A stretch of 64,000 nucleotides of DNA from Nocardioides flavescens. Lineage in GTDB: Bacteria; Actinomycetota; Actinomycetes; Propionibacteriales; Nocardioidaceae. Position 1 is the stretch's first letter. Each line of letters opens with the position of its first letter. Shown here one piece after another: positions 7,973 to 17,543 of the stretch. A program made the translations under genes and the position numbers. The stretch is from positions 124,001 through 188,000 of the forward strand of contig NZ_WUEK01000008.1 in NCBI RefSeq assembly GCF_009823805.1, in the 5' to 3' direction. The notes beneath the pieces are model-generated. The model was not told the DNA's origin, made no database searches, and was given only the letters and a program-made list of their open reading frames with translations.

Positions 7973-9376
7973 GTGGCCTACGTCGTCACGCAGTCCTGCT
8001 GCAGCGACGCCTCCTGCGTCGTCGCCTGTCCCGTCAACTGCATCCACCCGGCACCGGGGGAGCCCGGCTTCGCGGAGGCGGAGATGGTCTTCATCGACGC
8101 CGAGACCTGCGTCGGGTGCGGCGCGTGCGTGACCGCCTGCCCGGTCGGCGCCATCGTGCCCGACACCCGGCTGCGTGAGGACCAGCGCGCGTTCGTCGAC
8201 CTGGCGGCGGAGTACTACGACGTCTTCCCCCACCGCGACCGCACCCCGGTCGCCCTCGTGCCGCGGCAGCGTCGGCTGAGGCGACCCGGCCCGTTCCGGG
8301 TCGCCGTGGTCGGGGCGGGGCCGGCCGGGCTCTACGCTGCCGACGAGCTGCTCAAGCACCCCGAGATCGACGTCGAGGTGTTCGAGCGGCTCGACGTGCC
8401 CCACGGGCTGGCGCGCTTCGGGGTCGCCGCCGACCACGTCGAGACCCGCCGGGTCGCGCGGCTCTTCGAGCAGATCACCGCACAGCCGGGACTGCGACTC
8501 CACCTCGGTGTCGAGGTCGGTCGCGACGTGACCCCGGAGGAGCTCGAGACGCGCTTCGACGCGGTGGTGCACGCGACCGGGGCGCCGGCCGACCGGCGGC
8601 TCGGCGTGCCGGGCGACTCCCTGCCGGGGGTCCTGGGCGCGACCGCGCTCGCCGAGTGGTCCAACGCCCACCCCGCCCGACGCGACCTCGCCGCCGAGCT
8701 CGTGGCCGTCGACGGCGGCCGGGCCGTGGTCATCGGCGCCGGCAACGTCGCGCTCGACGCGGCCCGGCTGCTCGTCGGGCCGATGGTCGGCGCGCGGGAG
8801 GTGCTGGTGCTCGGGCGGCGCGGGGTCGACGCGGCGGCATTCACGACGCCCGAGCTGGTCGGCCTCGTCGGTCTCGCCGATCCCTCCCGCCCCGACCCGG
8901 TCGACGTGCTGCTCGAGTCCGGCCCTGCGCCCGTCCCTGAGCCGTTCCCCGCACCCGGCAGCGGCGTCCGGTCGCGACTGCTCACCGAGCTCGCCCAGCG
9001 TCGCCCCGCGCCAGGTCGCCCGCGCATCGTGCTGCGCTTCGACTCGCCCGTCACCGAGGTGACCGGGGGTGACCGGGCCCGCGGCGTACGCCTCGCCGAC
9101 GGGTCGGTGGTGGAGACCGACCTGGTCGTCGGCGCGATCGGGCAGGACTGGGCCCCCGTGGCCCACCAGCGCGGCCGGGTGCGGCCCGGCGTCTACGTCA
9201 CGGGGTGGGCCAAGCGCGGCCCGACCGGCTTCCTCGGCACCAACAAGGCGTGCGCCCAGGAGACCGTCGGCGCCCTCCTCGACGACCTCGATGCAGGCCT
9301 CGGGACGGCGTCCTCACCGCACGCCCACCCGTCCCGTCGGGTGAGAGGTCTCCTGACCGGACGGAACTCACGCTGA
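7973..9376 (+). CDS. Ferredoxin - ferredoxin:NADP+ reductase fusion (FprB-like)
   Basis: 467 residues. The N-terminal ~60 residues are a bacterial ferredoxin domain with two Cys clusters (CCSDASCVVACPVNC and CVGCGACVTACPVGA). The rest is an adrenodoxin-reductase-type flavoprotein with the FAD motif VVGAGPAGLYAADEL and the NADP motif VIGAGNVALDAARLL. The C-terminal GWAKRGPTGFLGTNKACA is typical of this family. It would pass electrons from NADPH through FAD to the iron-sulfur domain and on to a partner protein. The diiron oxygenase just upstream is the obvious candidate. The GTG at 7973 is chosen because it begins the conserved AYVVTQSCC. A 10-bp inverted repeat overlaps its stop codon and may help end the transcript. 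Confidence 0.9.
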   Translation: MAYVVTQSCCSDASCVVACPVNCIHPAPGEPGFAEAEMVFIDAETCVGCGACVTACPVGAIVPDTRLREDQRAFVDLAAEYYDVFPHRDRTPVALVPRQRRLRRPGPFRVAVVGAGPAGLYAADELLKHPEIDVEVFERLDVPHGLARFGVAADHVETRRVARLFEQITAQPGLRLHLGVEVGRDVTPEELETRFDAVVHATGAPADRRLGVPGDSLPGVLGATALAEWSNAHPARRDLAAELVAVDGGRAVVIGAGNVALDAARLLVGPMVGAREVLVLGRRGVDAAAFTTPELVGLVGLADPSRPDPVDVLLESGPAPVPEPFPAPGSGVRSRLLTELAQRRPAPGRPRIVLRFDSPVTEVTGGDRARGVRLADGSVVETDLVVGAIGQDWAPVAHQRGRVRPGVYVTGWAKRGPTGFLGTNKACAQETVGALLDDLDAGLGTASSPHAHPSRRVRGLLTGRNSR

Positions 9377-9408
9377 CCGGCTGAAACTTCGTAGGGGAAG
9401 CGTGAGTT
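9365..9408 (+). terminator. Stem-loop over the end of the reductase gene
   Basis: AACTCACGCT (9365-9374) pairs perfectly with AGCGTGAGTT (9399-9408); the loop is 24 nt. A nested pair TGAAACT/AGTTTCA (9382-9388, 9405-9411) competes with it. It may be a terminator or part of the regulatory region of the TetR gene. Confidence 0.4.
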
Positions 9409-9409
9409 T

Positions 9410-9425
9410 CACCGGGTACCCGGTG
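9410..9425. promoter_or_regulatory. 16-bp perfect palindrome, probable TetR operator
   Basis: CACCGGGTACCCGGTG is a perfect palindrome. It lies where the -35 of the following TAGGCT box should be, which is classic for an autorepressed TetR gene. Confidence 0.6.
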
Positions 9426-9441
9426 GAACTGGCGGTCCGCA

Positions 9442-9447
9442 TAGGCT
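9442..9447 (+). promoter_or_regulatory. -10 box of the TetR-family gene
   Basis: TAGGCT lies 28 nt before the ATG. A good ribosome-binding site AGGAGGG (9460-9466) stands between, so this transcript has a short leader. Confidence 0.5.
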
Positions 9448-9475
9448 GACCCGGACCTCAGGAGGGACGTTCGGG

Positions 9476-10207
9476 ATGGCGGGCAAGAAGGACGGGCGGC
9501 AGCTGCGCTGGGACAGCCACAACCAGGCGCGCCGCCAGCACATCCTCGACGCTGCCATCGCGGTGTTCTCCGAGACCCCGGCGGGTGACGAGGTGAAGGT
9601 GCAACAGATCGCGGAGCGTGCGGGGCTGAGCCGGACGGTCGTCTACCGCCACTTCGCCGATCGGGCCGACCTCGACCGCGCGGTGCAGGCGAGGGCGCTC
9701 GAGCTGCTGCGCGCCGAGCTGCTGCCCGCGCTGTCGTTCGAGGGGACGCCGGTGCAGATCGTGCGCCGCATCGTCTCGGCGTACGTCGGGTGGGCGGCGG
9801 CGCACCCCTCGATCCACGAGTTCGCGCAGGCCGACCCGCCCGGCGCGGCGCCGGGTCAGATGGAGCAGGCGGTCGAGCAGATCGCGGGCCAGATCGAGGC
9901 GCTCTTCCACATCGGCGTCGAGGTCCTCGGCGTCAGCCTCGTCGAGGAGGAGACGGCCGCCCTGGACCCGCTCGTCTTCGGTCTCGTCGGGGGCGTCTTC
10001 ACCTCCACCCGGCGCTGGCTCTCGCGGCCCGAGGCCGGGCCCTCCCAGGAGACCTTCGTGACGCTGCTGACCCAGGCCACCTGGCTGCAGATCGCCGGGA
10101 TGGCGAGCGAGCGCGGTGTCGTGCTCGACCCCGACGTGCCGGTGGAGGAGCTGCTCGGCCAGCTCGACGGCCAGCTCGACGGGGCCCTGGACGGAGCGGC
10201 CGGATGA
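9476..10207 (+). CDS. TetR-family transcriptional regulator
   Basis: 243 residues. After a basic N-terminus, the helix-turn-helix lies at about residues 38-65 (VKVQQIAERAGLSRTVVYRHFADRADL). The C-terminal helical domain should bind a ligand that is not identifiable. The Shine-Dalgarno AGGAGGG precedes the ATG at 9476 by 9 nt. The 16-bp palindrome upstream is a likely self-operator. The gene overlaps the HIT gene by 4 nt (ATGA), so HIT, pgsA and pdxS can be transcribed from this promoter. The C-terminus has a short repeat, QLDGQLDGALDG. Confidence 0.9.
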   Translation: MAGKKDGRQLRWDSHNQARRQHILDAAIAVFSETPAGDEVKVQQIAERAGLSRTVVYRHFADRADLDRAVQARALELLRAELLPALSFEGTPVQIVRRIVSAYVGWAAAHPSIHEFAQADPPGAAPGQMEQAVEQIAGQIEALFHIGVEVLGVSLVEEETAALDPLVFGLVGGVFTSTRRWLSRPEAGPSQETFVTLLTQATWLQIAGMASERGVVLDPDVPVEELLGQLDGQLDGALDGAAG

Positions 10208-10743
10208 GCAGCGACGAGCTGCGCCAGGACGGCGTGGGGGAGCCCGACGCGCTGGACCGCCTCTGGACCCCGCACCGGATGGCCTACATCCGCGGCGAGA
10301 ACAAGCCGAGCGACGCCTCGTCGGGCGAGTGCCCGTTCTGCCGGATCCCGACCCTGTCGGACACCGACGGACTCGTCGTGCACCGAGGTGAGCTCGCGTT
10401 CGTCGTGCTCAACCTCTACCCCTACTCGCCGGGGCACCTGATGGTCTGCCCCTACCGCCACATCGCCTCCTACGACGAGACCACGCCGGCCGAGATGGTC
10501 GAGATCGGCGAGCTGACGAAGCGGGCCATGGAGGTGCTGCGCTCGGTCTCGGGCGCGGGCGGGTTCAACATCGGGATGAACCAGGGCGAGGTCGCAGGCG
10601 CGGGCATCGCGGCTCACCTGCACCAGCACGTGGTGCCGCGCTGGCCCGGCGACCAGAACTTCATGCCGATCATCGGGCGCACCAAGACCCTGCCCGAGCT
10701 GCTCTCCGACACCCGCGACCTCGTCGCGGCGGCCTGGCAGTAG
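10204..10743 (+). CDS. HIT-family hydrolase/phosphorylase (Ap4A-type)
   Basis: 179 residues from the ATG that overlaps the TetR stop. It has a zinc-type Cys pair in ECPFCRIP, the substrate-binding [15 protein letters not shown], and the histidine triad [10 protein letters not shown] near residue 140. The closest well-known actinobacterial relative in this position (upstream of pgsA) is the mycobacterial diadenosine tetraphosphate phosphorylase, which splits Ap4A by phosphorolysis. The same activity is inferred from family and context. It is the first gene of the conserved HIT-pgsA-pdxS run. The longer upstream open frame is rejected because its translation is Arg/Gly-rich and overlaps the TetR gene. 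Confidence 0.88.
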   Translation: MSSDELRQDGVGEPDALDRLWTPHRMAYIRGENKPSDASSGECPFCRIPTLSDTDGLVVHRGELAFVVLNLYPYSPGHLMVCPYRHIASYDETTPAEMVEIGELTKRAMEVLRSVSGAGGFNIGMNQGEVAGAGIAAHLHQHVVPRWPGDQNFMPIIGRTKTLPELLSDTRDLVAAAWQ

Positions 10744-10746
10744 ATT
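10741..10746 (+). promoter_or_regulatory. Possible internal leaderless -10 for pgsA
   Basis: TAGATT contains the HIT stop codon and lies 8 nt before the GTG of pgsA, matching the pattern seen at other starts in the window. Confidence 0.25.
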
Positions 10747-10754
10747 CGTCGGTC

Positions 10755-11365
10755 GTGCTCGACCGGTTCAAGGCCTTCTGGCAGGGCAAGGCCCTCGCCC
10801 CCTTCATCAACCTGTTCATCCGCCTGGGCGTCAGCCCCGACGTGGTGACCCTGGTCGGCACCCTCGGGGTCTCCCTCGGGGCGCTGGTGTTCTTCCCCCA
10901 GGGCTGGCTGTGGCAGGGCGTCCTGGTGGTGACGGCGTTCGTCTTCAGCGACCTCGTCGACGGGGCGATGGCGCGCAAGGTCGGGCGCACCGACCTGTTC
11001 GGCGCGTTCCTCGACTCGACCCTCGACCGGGTCGCCGACGCGGCGCTGTTCGGCGCGATGGCGATGTTCTTCGCCTGGCAGGCCGAGTCGCGGCTCTACC
11101 TCGTGCTCTCGCTGGTCTGCCTGTCGATGGGCGCGGTGACGTCGTACGCGCGGAGCAAGGGCGAGCAGCTCGGCTTCGACGCCAAGACCGGTCTGGCAGA
11201 GCGGCCGGACCGGCTCGTGGGGCTGCTCGTGCCGACGTTCTTCGGCGACCTGCTGGGGCTGCCGATCCTCTACGAGATCGCGCTGTGGCTGATCGCGGCC
11301 CTGTCCACGATCACCGTCGTGCAGCGGATCCTGCTGGTGCGGAGGCAGGCGCTAACGTCTGCAGC

Positions 11366-11369
<4 letters not shown>
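10755..11369 (+). CDS. pgsA: CDP-alcohol phosphatidyltransferase (phosphatidylinositol phosphate synthase type)
   Basis: 204 residues, an integral membrane enzyme with about six helices. The complete CDP-alcohol phosphotransferase motif D66xxDGxxAR(x8)G(x3)D(x3)D91 is present, so the catalytic Asp residues and metal sites are intact. In actinobacteria the gene at this position, after HIT, joins CDP-diacylglycerol to inositol-1-phosphate, the first step towards phosphatidylinositol. Use of inositol phosphate is inferred from position and similarity; a phosphatidylglycerophosphate synthase is the alternative. The GTG at 10755 is chosen because [10 protein letters not shown] starts the conserved region. 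Its last codons overlap pdxS by 4 nt. Confidence 0.88.
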
Positions 11370-12301
<932 letters not shown>

Positions 12302-12332
12302 GTCTGTCAAACAAAACCTGACAAATCCCTTC

Positions 12333-12369
12333 TCGACACCCCCGGGAGCATTTATCCTGGGGGTGTCGA
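12333..12369 (+). terminator. Strong hairpin after pdxS
   Basis: Arms of 15 nt (12333-12347 and 12355-12369) pair with one G-U wobble around the loop GCATTTA; the outer 11 bp TCGACACCCCC are perfect. The hairpin lies 32 nt after the pdxS stop. No U-tract follows, so it may be a terminator or an RNA-stabilising structure ahead of the export cassette. Confidence 0.65.
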
Positions 12370-12458
12370 GGTGTCCGGGGGGCTTGTCGTCAGACGTGCC
12401 GGAGCCCTCGACGGGGCGGCCTGCACGGGCACCGGCACACACGCGACACGGCACCACG

Positions 12459-12471
12459 CATCTGTCAGATG
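12459..12471. promoter_or_regulatory. Palindrome upstream of the SipW cassette
   Basis: CATCTGTCAGATG has perfect 6-bp arms around a single T. It lies 43 nt before the first cassette ORF and is a candidate operator; no matching regulator is encoded next to it. Confidence 0.3.
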
Positions 12472-12514
12472 ACCGCACCGGCGGTCCTCCCTCTCAGATC
12501 GGTTGCCCTCCCCG

Positions 12515-13243
12515 ATGTCGAACCACCTGCACGACCTGAACGACCGCGCGCGCGTCACCGACGGTCCCCACCACCTCGACCAGACCACGCGCCCGCGGCG
12601 TCGCTTCCTGCCGCTCGTCTGGGCGGCCAGCGCCGTCGCGGCCATCGTCCTGGTGCTCGGCGTCAACGGGACGCTCTCGGCCTGGACGTCGGCGATCGTC
12701 ACCAACAGCACCAACTCGGTGGCCACGGCCAACGCGCTGATCCTCAAGGAGTCCAACGGCGCCGCCGACTGCTACAGCAGCCAGGGCGCGGCCAACTCCT
12801 ACACCTGCGCCACGATCAACAAGTACGGCGGCACGACCACGCCCTTCAGCCCGGGTGACAGCCGCACCTTCGACGTGACGTTCTCCAACGCCGGCGCGGC
12901 GACGGGCAGCACGTTCACGCTCACCCCCGGCACCTGCACCCAGACGCCGACCGCCAACGCCGCGGCGACCCCGCCGGTCAACAACCTCTGCACGGCGACC
13001 GGCGAGCTCACCGTGGCGATGAGTTGCTCGAACGGAACGACCTACAACGGCGCCCAGCTGTGGAGCGATCTGACCTACGCCGCCGGTCCGCCCTCGGCCC
13101 TGACCGAGAAGACCCACACGGCCCTCGGGGCCGGTCCCGGCGCCTCCTGGACCTGCCGCTTCACCGTCGCACTGAACGCCAACGCGAGCGTCGCGGACCA
13201 GGGCATCGTCGTCTCGCAGCCCCTCGTGTGGACCCTGAGCTGA
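12515..13243 (+). CDS. SipW-dependent exported protein (TasA/camelysin-like signal)
   Basis: 242 residues from the ATG; a TTG at 12503 is the only nearby alternative, and neither has a clear ribosome-binding site. A basic N-terminus (TTRPRRRF) is followed by a membrane segment and then GVNGTLSAWTSAIVTNSTN. This late-cleaved pattern is used by SipW-type signal peptidases for TasA and camelysin-like proteins. The mature part is Ser/Thr/Asn-rich beta sequence with several Cys (about four pairs), and could form fibre or matrix subunits. The next genes encode a second protein with the same signal and the matching peptidase, so the cassette is self-contained. Its function as surface fibre is inferred. 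Confidence 0.75.
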   Translation: MSNHLHDLNDRARVTDGPHHLDQTTRPRRRFLPLVWAASAVAAIVLVLGVNGTLSAWTSAIVTNSTNSVATANALILKESNGAADCYSSQGAANSYTCATINKYGGTTTPFSPGDSRTFDVTFSNAGAATGSTFTLTPGTCTQTPTANAAATPPVNNLCTATGELTVAMSCSNGTTYNGAQLWSDLTYAAGPPSALTEKTHTALGAGPGASWTCRFTVALNANASVADQGIVVSQPLVWTLS

Positions 13244-14631
13244 GGCTCGCCCACCGTCGGCACCGGGCGGGGGCGGGGGCGGCCGCAGCGGCGGTCGCCC
13301 TGCTCCTGCTCGTGTGGACGAGCACCTCACCCGCGCTGGGCGCGTGGACGAGGGGCGTCGTCACCAACCAGACCAACGGAGCCCGGACCGGCACGCTGGC
13401 CTTCACCGTCACCGGCTCGAGCGGCGGCGCCTGTGCTCAGGCGGCCGGGGTGACCTCCACGCTGGCGGCGCCGCAGGCCTGCCCGGGCTCGCTGGTCGGC
13501 TCCGGGTCGGTGAGCAACGCGGGGACGACAGCAGCAGCCGGCATCTCGGCCACGGTGCGCGGGGAGTCGTGCGGCACGGTCCAGCTCGCCGACCGGATCG
13601 CGCCCTCGGCCCCGATGGTGCCGCGCCGCTCCGTGCAGTTCCGCCAGACCGGGCCGTACGGCGCCGGCTCGGCGATCACCTTGGGCACCTCGCCGAGCGG
13701 ACCGGCGTACGCCGCCTCGGTGCAGTCGCAGACCAGCACGTCGGTCAACGGCGGGCGCTACGGCTACGGCATCTGGTTCCGTGCGGCGTCCGGGCAGGGC
13801 GGCACCCTCTTCAGCTTCGACGCCAGCCCGACCGACACCGCGACGTCGGGGCAGGACGACCGCACCCTGAGCCTCGGCACCGACGGCCGCCTGACCTTCA
13901 CGGCGCTGCGCGGGCTCAACCTGCTCCAGCCCGCCCCGGCGACCACGACGGCGTCGTACGCCGACGGCTCATGGCACTTCGCCTACGTCACCATGGTCGT
14001 GTCGGGCCTGACCCTGACCACCACGGTCTTCGTCGACGGGCAGCAGGCGGCCCAGCAGCAGGCCCTCAACGCGGTCGTGGTCCAGTACGTCACCACCACC
14101 GGCTACTGGCACGTCGGCTGGGGCGCCGTGTCGACGCCCGCCTACTTCACCGGGTCGCTGTCGAACTTCGTGGTCTTCGCCGGCGGCAACGCACCCGCCG
14201 TGCCGGCGAGCAACCCGGCCAACCAGACCGCGATGAACACCTTCGCCACGGGCGCCACCGACCACTGGGTGCTCGACGACACCGGAACGACGACCTGGAC
14301 CGGGACGCAGCCCGTCATCGGCACCACCTCGCCCTGCGCGCTCACGCTGCTGACCTGGACCTTCGCCTCGCCCGCCGCCACGGCGTTCACGTCGCTGCCC
14401 GCCTCGACGGTCGCCGCGGGGACGGCGTACGCCGTCGCGGCCGTCCCCGGGCCCGGCGCACCGCAGACCTCGACCCTGAGCGTCGCCCGGGCGAGCGGCG
14501 CCGACGCCTACGTCGCCGGCCTGCGGCTGCTGGTGCCGCTGACCTACAGGGTCGTGGCGGGCGCCGCCGGCAGCGGGTGGACGCAGACGTTCCGGTTCGC
14601 GAGCGCCGACTCCGCGGTGGTCGTGCCGTGA
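13228..14631 (+). CDS. SipW-dependent exported protein with LamG-like domain
   Basis: 467 residues from the GTG at 13228, which overlaps the preceding gene by 16 nt. The N-terminus has a long Ala-rich membrane segment and then SPALGAWTRGVVTNQTNGA, nearly the same cleavage region as the upstream protein (SAWTSAIVTNSTNSV). The central part from about residue 165 to 320 looks like a concanavalin/LamG jelly roll: YGYGIWFRAA, LFSFDAS, DGSWHFAYVTM, VFVDGQQ and FTGSLSNFVVFAG. Such domains bind carbohydrates or proteins at the cell surface. The C-terminal part is a second beta-rich domain. Coupled translation with its neighbour suggests that both are made together and assembled outside the cell. Confidence 0.75.
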   Translation: MDPELRLAHRRHRAGAGAAAAAVALLLLVWTSTSPALGAWTRGVVTNQTNGARTGTLAFTVTGSSGGACAQAAGVTSTLAAPQACPGSLVGSGSVSNAGTTAAAGISATVRGESCGTVQLADRIAPSAPMVPRRSVQFRQTGPYGAGSAITLGTSPSGPAYAASVQSQTSTSVNGGRYGYGIWFRAASGQGGTLFSFDASPTDTATSGQDDRTLSLGTDGRLTFTALRGLNLLQPAPATTTASYADGSWHFAYVTMVVSGLTLTTTVFVDGQQAAQQQALNAVVVQYVTTTGYWHVGWGAVSTPAYFTGSLSNFVVFAGGNAPAVPASNPANQTAMNTFATGATDHWVLDDTGTTTWTGTQPVIGTTSPCALTLLTWTFASPAATAFTSLPASTVAAGTAYAVAAVPGPGAPQTSTLSVARASGADAYVAGLRLLVPLTYRVVAGAAGSGWTQTFRFASADSAVVVP

Positions 14632-15539
14632 GGCCCGGCCCGCCCCGGCGACGCAGCCCCGCGCTGGTGCTCGAGCTCGCCGCCCTCGCGGTGGTGCTCG
14701 CCGCGCTCGCGTCGTGTGTGCTGTTCCGGGTGACGGGCGGGCACTGGGAGCGCGTCGAGAGCCCGTCGATGGGCACGGCCGCCCCGGTCGGCACGCTCCT
14801 GTGGGTGCGGCCGGCCACGGTCGAGGAGCTGCGGGTCGGCGACGTCGTGACCTTCCACCGGCCCGGCGTGGTCGACGGGCCGGTCTACAGCCACCGGGTG
14901 CGCGCTCTGCTCGAGGACGGCACCTTCGAGACCCGGGGCGACCTCAGCGGCGACGACAAGTGGCGCGTCGACGAGCAGGACCTCGTCGGGCGGGTCGTGT
15001 GGGCCTGGCCCGGCGCGGGACGCCTCGTCGAGGCGACTCCCGTGCTGCTGGCCGGTGGCCTGCTGACCGCCATCGTCGTCGCGCTGGTGCGCCGCAGCGG
15101 CAAGCTGCCGCTCGCCGTGGTCGGCGCGGCCCTCACCCTGACCGCGGCGATGGTCGTGCACCAGCCGTTGACCGCCGTCGAGCAGCTCGGGCCGGCCGCG
15201 CCGGCGTCGGCCGGCGCTGTCCCCAGCGTGCGGCTGGTCTCGACCGGGCTCCTGCCGGTGCGCCTCGCCTCGGCGGTCGGCGGTGACGTCGAGCTCGGAC
15301 CCGGTCAGGCCGGCGTCGTCGCGCCCGTGGTCGAGGCCGGGCGGCTGCAGCTCGACCTGCGGCCCGCCGTACCCCCGTGGGTGTGGGTGCTCATCGTCGT
15401 CGCCTGCCTGGCGCCGGCCGTCGTCAGCGCCTGGCGACCGGGACCGCCCCCGCCTCCTCGTCGGCCGTCGCCCGCACGGCGCCCGCATCGGCGGCTCCCC
15501 GGGCGAGCCGGTCACGCGCGGCCCCTGAGCCGGGTGTGA
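14628..15539 (+). CDS. SipW-type signal peptidase I (Ser-His, S26 family)
   Basis: 303 residues from the GTG that overlaps the previous stop. One membrane helix (about 13-33) is followed by the catalytic Ser47 in ESPSMGT. Residue 89 in VYSHRVR is His where ordinary bacterial signal peptidases have Lys; Ser-His dyads mark the ER/SipW type. The box VGDVVTFHRP and the downstream RGDLSGDDKWRV fit the family. After the catalytic domain come two more helix regions and a C-terminal extension that is longer than in SipW itself and ends in a helix and a Pro/Arg-rich tail. It should cleave the two exported proteins encoded just upstream. Confidence 0.85.
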   Translation: MRPGPPRRRSPALVLELAALAVVLAALASCVLFRVTGGHWERVESPSMGTAAPVGTLLWVRPATVEELRVGDVVTFHRPGVVDGPVYSHRVRALLEDGTFETRGDLSGDDKWRVDEQDLVGRVVWAWPGAGRLVEATPVLLAGGLLTAIVVALVRRSGKLPLAVVGAALTLTAAMVVHQPLTAVEQLGPAAPASAGAVPSVRLVSTGLLPVRLASAVGGDVELGPGQAGVVAPVVEAGRLQLDLRPAVPPWVWVLIVVACLAPAVVSAWRPGPPPPPRRPSPARRPHRRLPGRAGHARPLSRV

Positions 15540-15707
15540 GCCGGGTCTGACCGGGCTCCCTGGCCCGTTCGGGTCATGCCGCGCCCGGCCGGGCAGACCT
15601 GCTACGGCGTTCGGTCGAGCCGCGCTCGATCACGCCTGCGGGTGCTCGCCGATCCGCTTCGCTGGTCCTGTCGCGGCACCCGGCCGCGCGGGAGCGAGGA
15701 GTGCGCG

Positions 15708-15893
15708 GTGGTCCGCTCGAGGGTCGGCGTGGTCGCGATCGTGGTGCTCGTCGCGGTGCCCGGCGTGCTGGCGTCGTCGTTGATCCACGACACGAGCGGT
15801 GCGCACCTCGAGCTCGCTCCTCTCTTCCTCGCCGCGGGCGTCGCCGCCGTCACAGTGTGGCGCCACCGGCTCCTCGTGCGCGCCCGGCGCTGA
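15708..15893 (+). CDS. Small two-helix membrane protein
   Basis: 61 residues from the GTG at 15708, chosen because AGGAG (15698-15702) stands 5 nt before it; longer open frames upstream give Arg-rich, unlikely sequence. It has two hydrophobic segments ([20 protein letters not shown] and [16 protein letters not shown]) joined by a short loop, with basic ends. No family is recognised. As it follows the SipW-type peptidase gene it may belong to the same export cassette, perhaps as a helper, but that rests on position only. Confidence 0.55.
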   Translation: MVRSRVGVVAIVVLVAVPGVLASSLIHDTSGAHLELAPLFLAAGVAAVTVWRHRLLVRARR

Positions 15894-15912
15894 GCGCCGG
15901 CGAGGCGCTGCC

Positions 15913-15918
15913 TACCAT
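15913..15918 (+). promoter_or_regulatory. Possible leaderless -10 for pdxT
   Basis: TACCAT ends 6 nt before the GTG of pdxT. A local promoter would let pdxT be expressed despite the cassette that separates it from pdxS. Confidence 0.3.
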
Positions 15919-15924
15919 CCCGGG

Positions 15925-16557
15925 GTGGCCCCACCGATCGGCGTCCTCGCCCTCCAGGGCGACGTGCGCGAGCACGTCGCCGTGCTCGACTCGCTCGGCG
16001 TGCGCGCGGTCGCCGTACGCCGTGAGCGCGAGCTGGCCGGGGTGGCCGGGCTCGTCATCCCGGGCGGGGAGTCGACGACGATGATCCGCCTCGCCCGCAC
16101 CTTCGGACTGCTCGAGCCGCTGCGCGAGCGGATCGCGTCCGGCATGCCGGCGTTCGGCACCTGCGCCGGGATGATCCTGCTCGCCGACCGGGTGCTCGAC
16201 GGGGAGCGCGGCCAGGAGACCCTCGGTGGGCTCGACGTCACGGTGCGCCGCAACGCCTTCGGGCGTCAGGTCGACTCCTCCGAGCGCGAGGTGAGCGTGC
16301 GCGGTCTCGACGCCCCCGTGCACGCGGTCTTCATCCGGGCCCCGTGGGTCGAGTCGGCCGGGCCGGGGGTCGAGGTGCTGGCCCGCACCGAGGCCGCCAC
16401 GGGGCCGGACGACGCGAGCGCGCCGGACGACGGCGCAGGTAGGATCGTCATGGTCCGTCAAGGACCGCTGATGGCGACGTCGTTCCACCCCGAGGTGGCG
16501 GGCGGCTCCGGTGTGCACCGGATGTTCGTCGACCTCGTCGCCGTCCACACGTCGTAG
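15925..16557 (+). CDS. pdxT: Pyridoxal 5'-phosphate synthase glutaminase subunit PdxT
   Basis: 210 residues. Class I-type glutamine amidotransferase that releases ammonia for PdxS. The catalytic Cys80 is in [11 protein letters not shown], the GGES turn is at 47-50, and the His/Glu of the triad are in [10 protein letters not shown] near the C-terminus. The GTG at 15925 begins the conserved [13 protein letters not shown]. The loop at about residues 150-165 ([15 protein letters not shown]) is longer and more acidic than usual. yebC follows after 17 nt, so the two are probably cotranscribed. Confidence 0.96.
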   Translation: MAPPIGVLALQGDVREHVAVLDSLGVRAVAVRRERELAGVAGLVIPGGESTTMIRLARTFGLLEPLRERIASGMPAFGTCAGMILLADRVLDGERGQETLGGLDVTVRRNAFGRQVDSSEREVSVRGLDAPVHAVFIRAPWVESAGPGVEVLARTEAATGPDDASAPDDGAGRIVMVRQGPLMATSFHPEVAGGSGVHRMFVDLVAVHTS

Positions 16558-16574
16558 TTGGGAAGAGGTAAGCC

Positions 16575-17339
<765 letters not shown>

Positions 17340-17392
17340 GGCGTGCTCGGAGCCCGCCACCGGTGGTCGGGGAAGGACGACGTCCTGCCGGC

Positions 17393-17491
17393 CCGGTGGT
17401 TGAGGAAGGACGGAGTCCGGTCTCGAAACCACTCCCACGGCGGTGGTGGTGTCGAGACGGTCGCCAGCGCGACCTCCTCAACCAGCGGTGG
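17393..17491. repeat. REP-like palindromic dispersed element, copy 2
   Basis: The left arm (GGTGGTTGAGGAAGG to GGTCTCGAAACCAC) and right arm (GTGTCGAGACGGTCGCCAGC to CTCAACCAGCGGTGGG) are near-complementary and match the copy at 2001-2110. A degenerate half copy (GGTGGTCGGGGAAGGACG) lies just before it at about 17361. Confidence 0.8.
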
Positions 17492-17543
17492 GCCCGCGTG
17501 TCCTGCGCGGTCGCGGGAGCGCCTGCGGGATAGCGTGCTCGTG

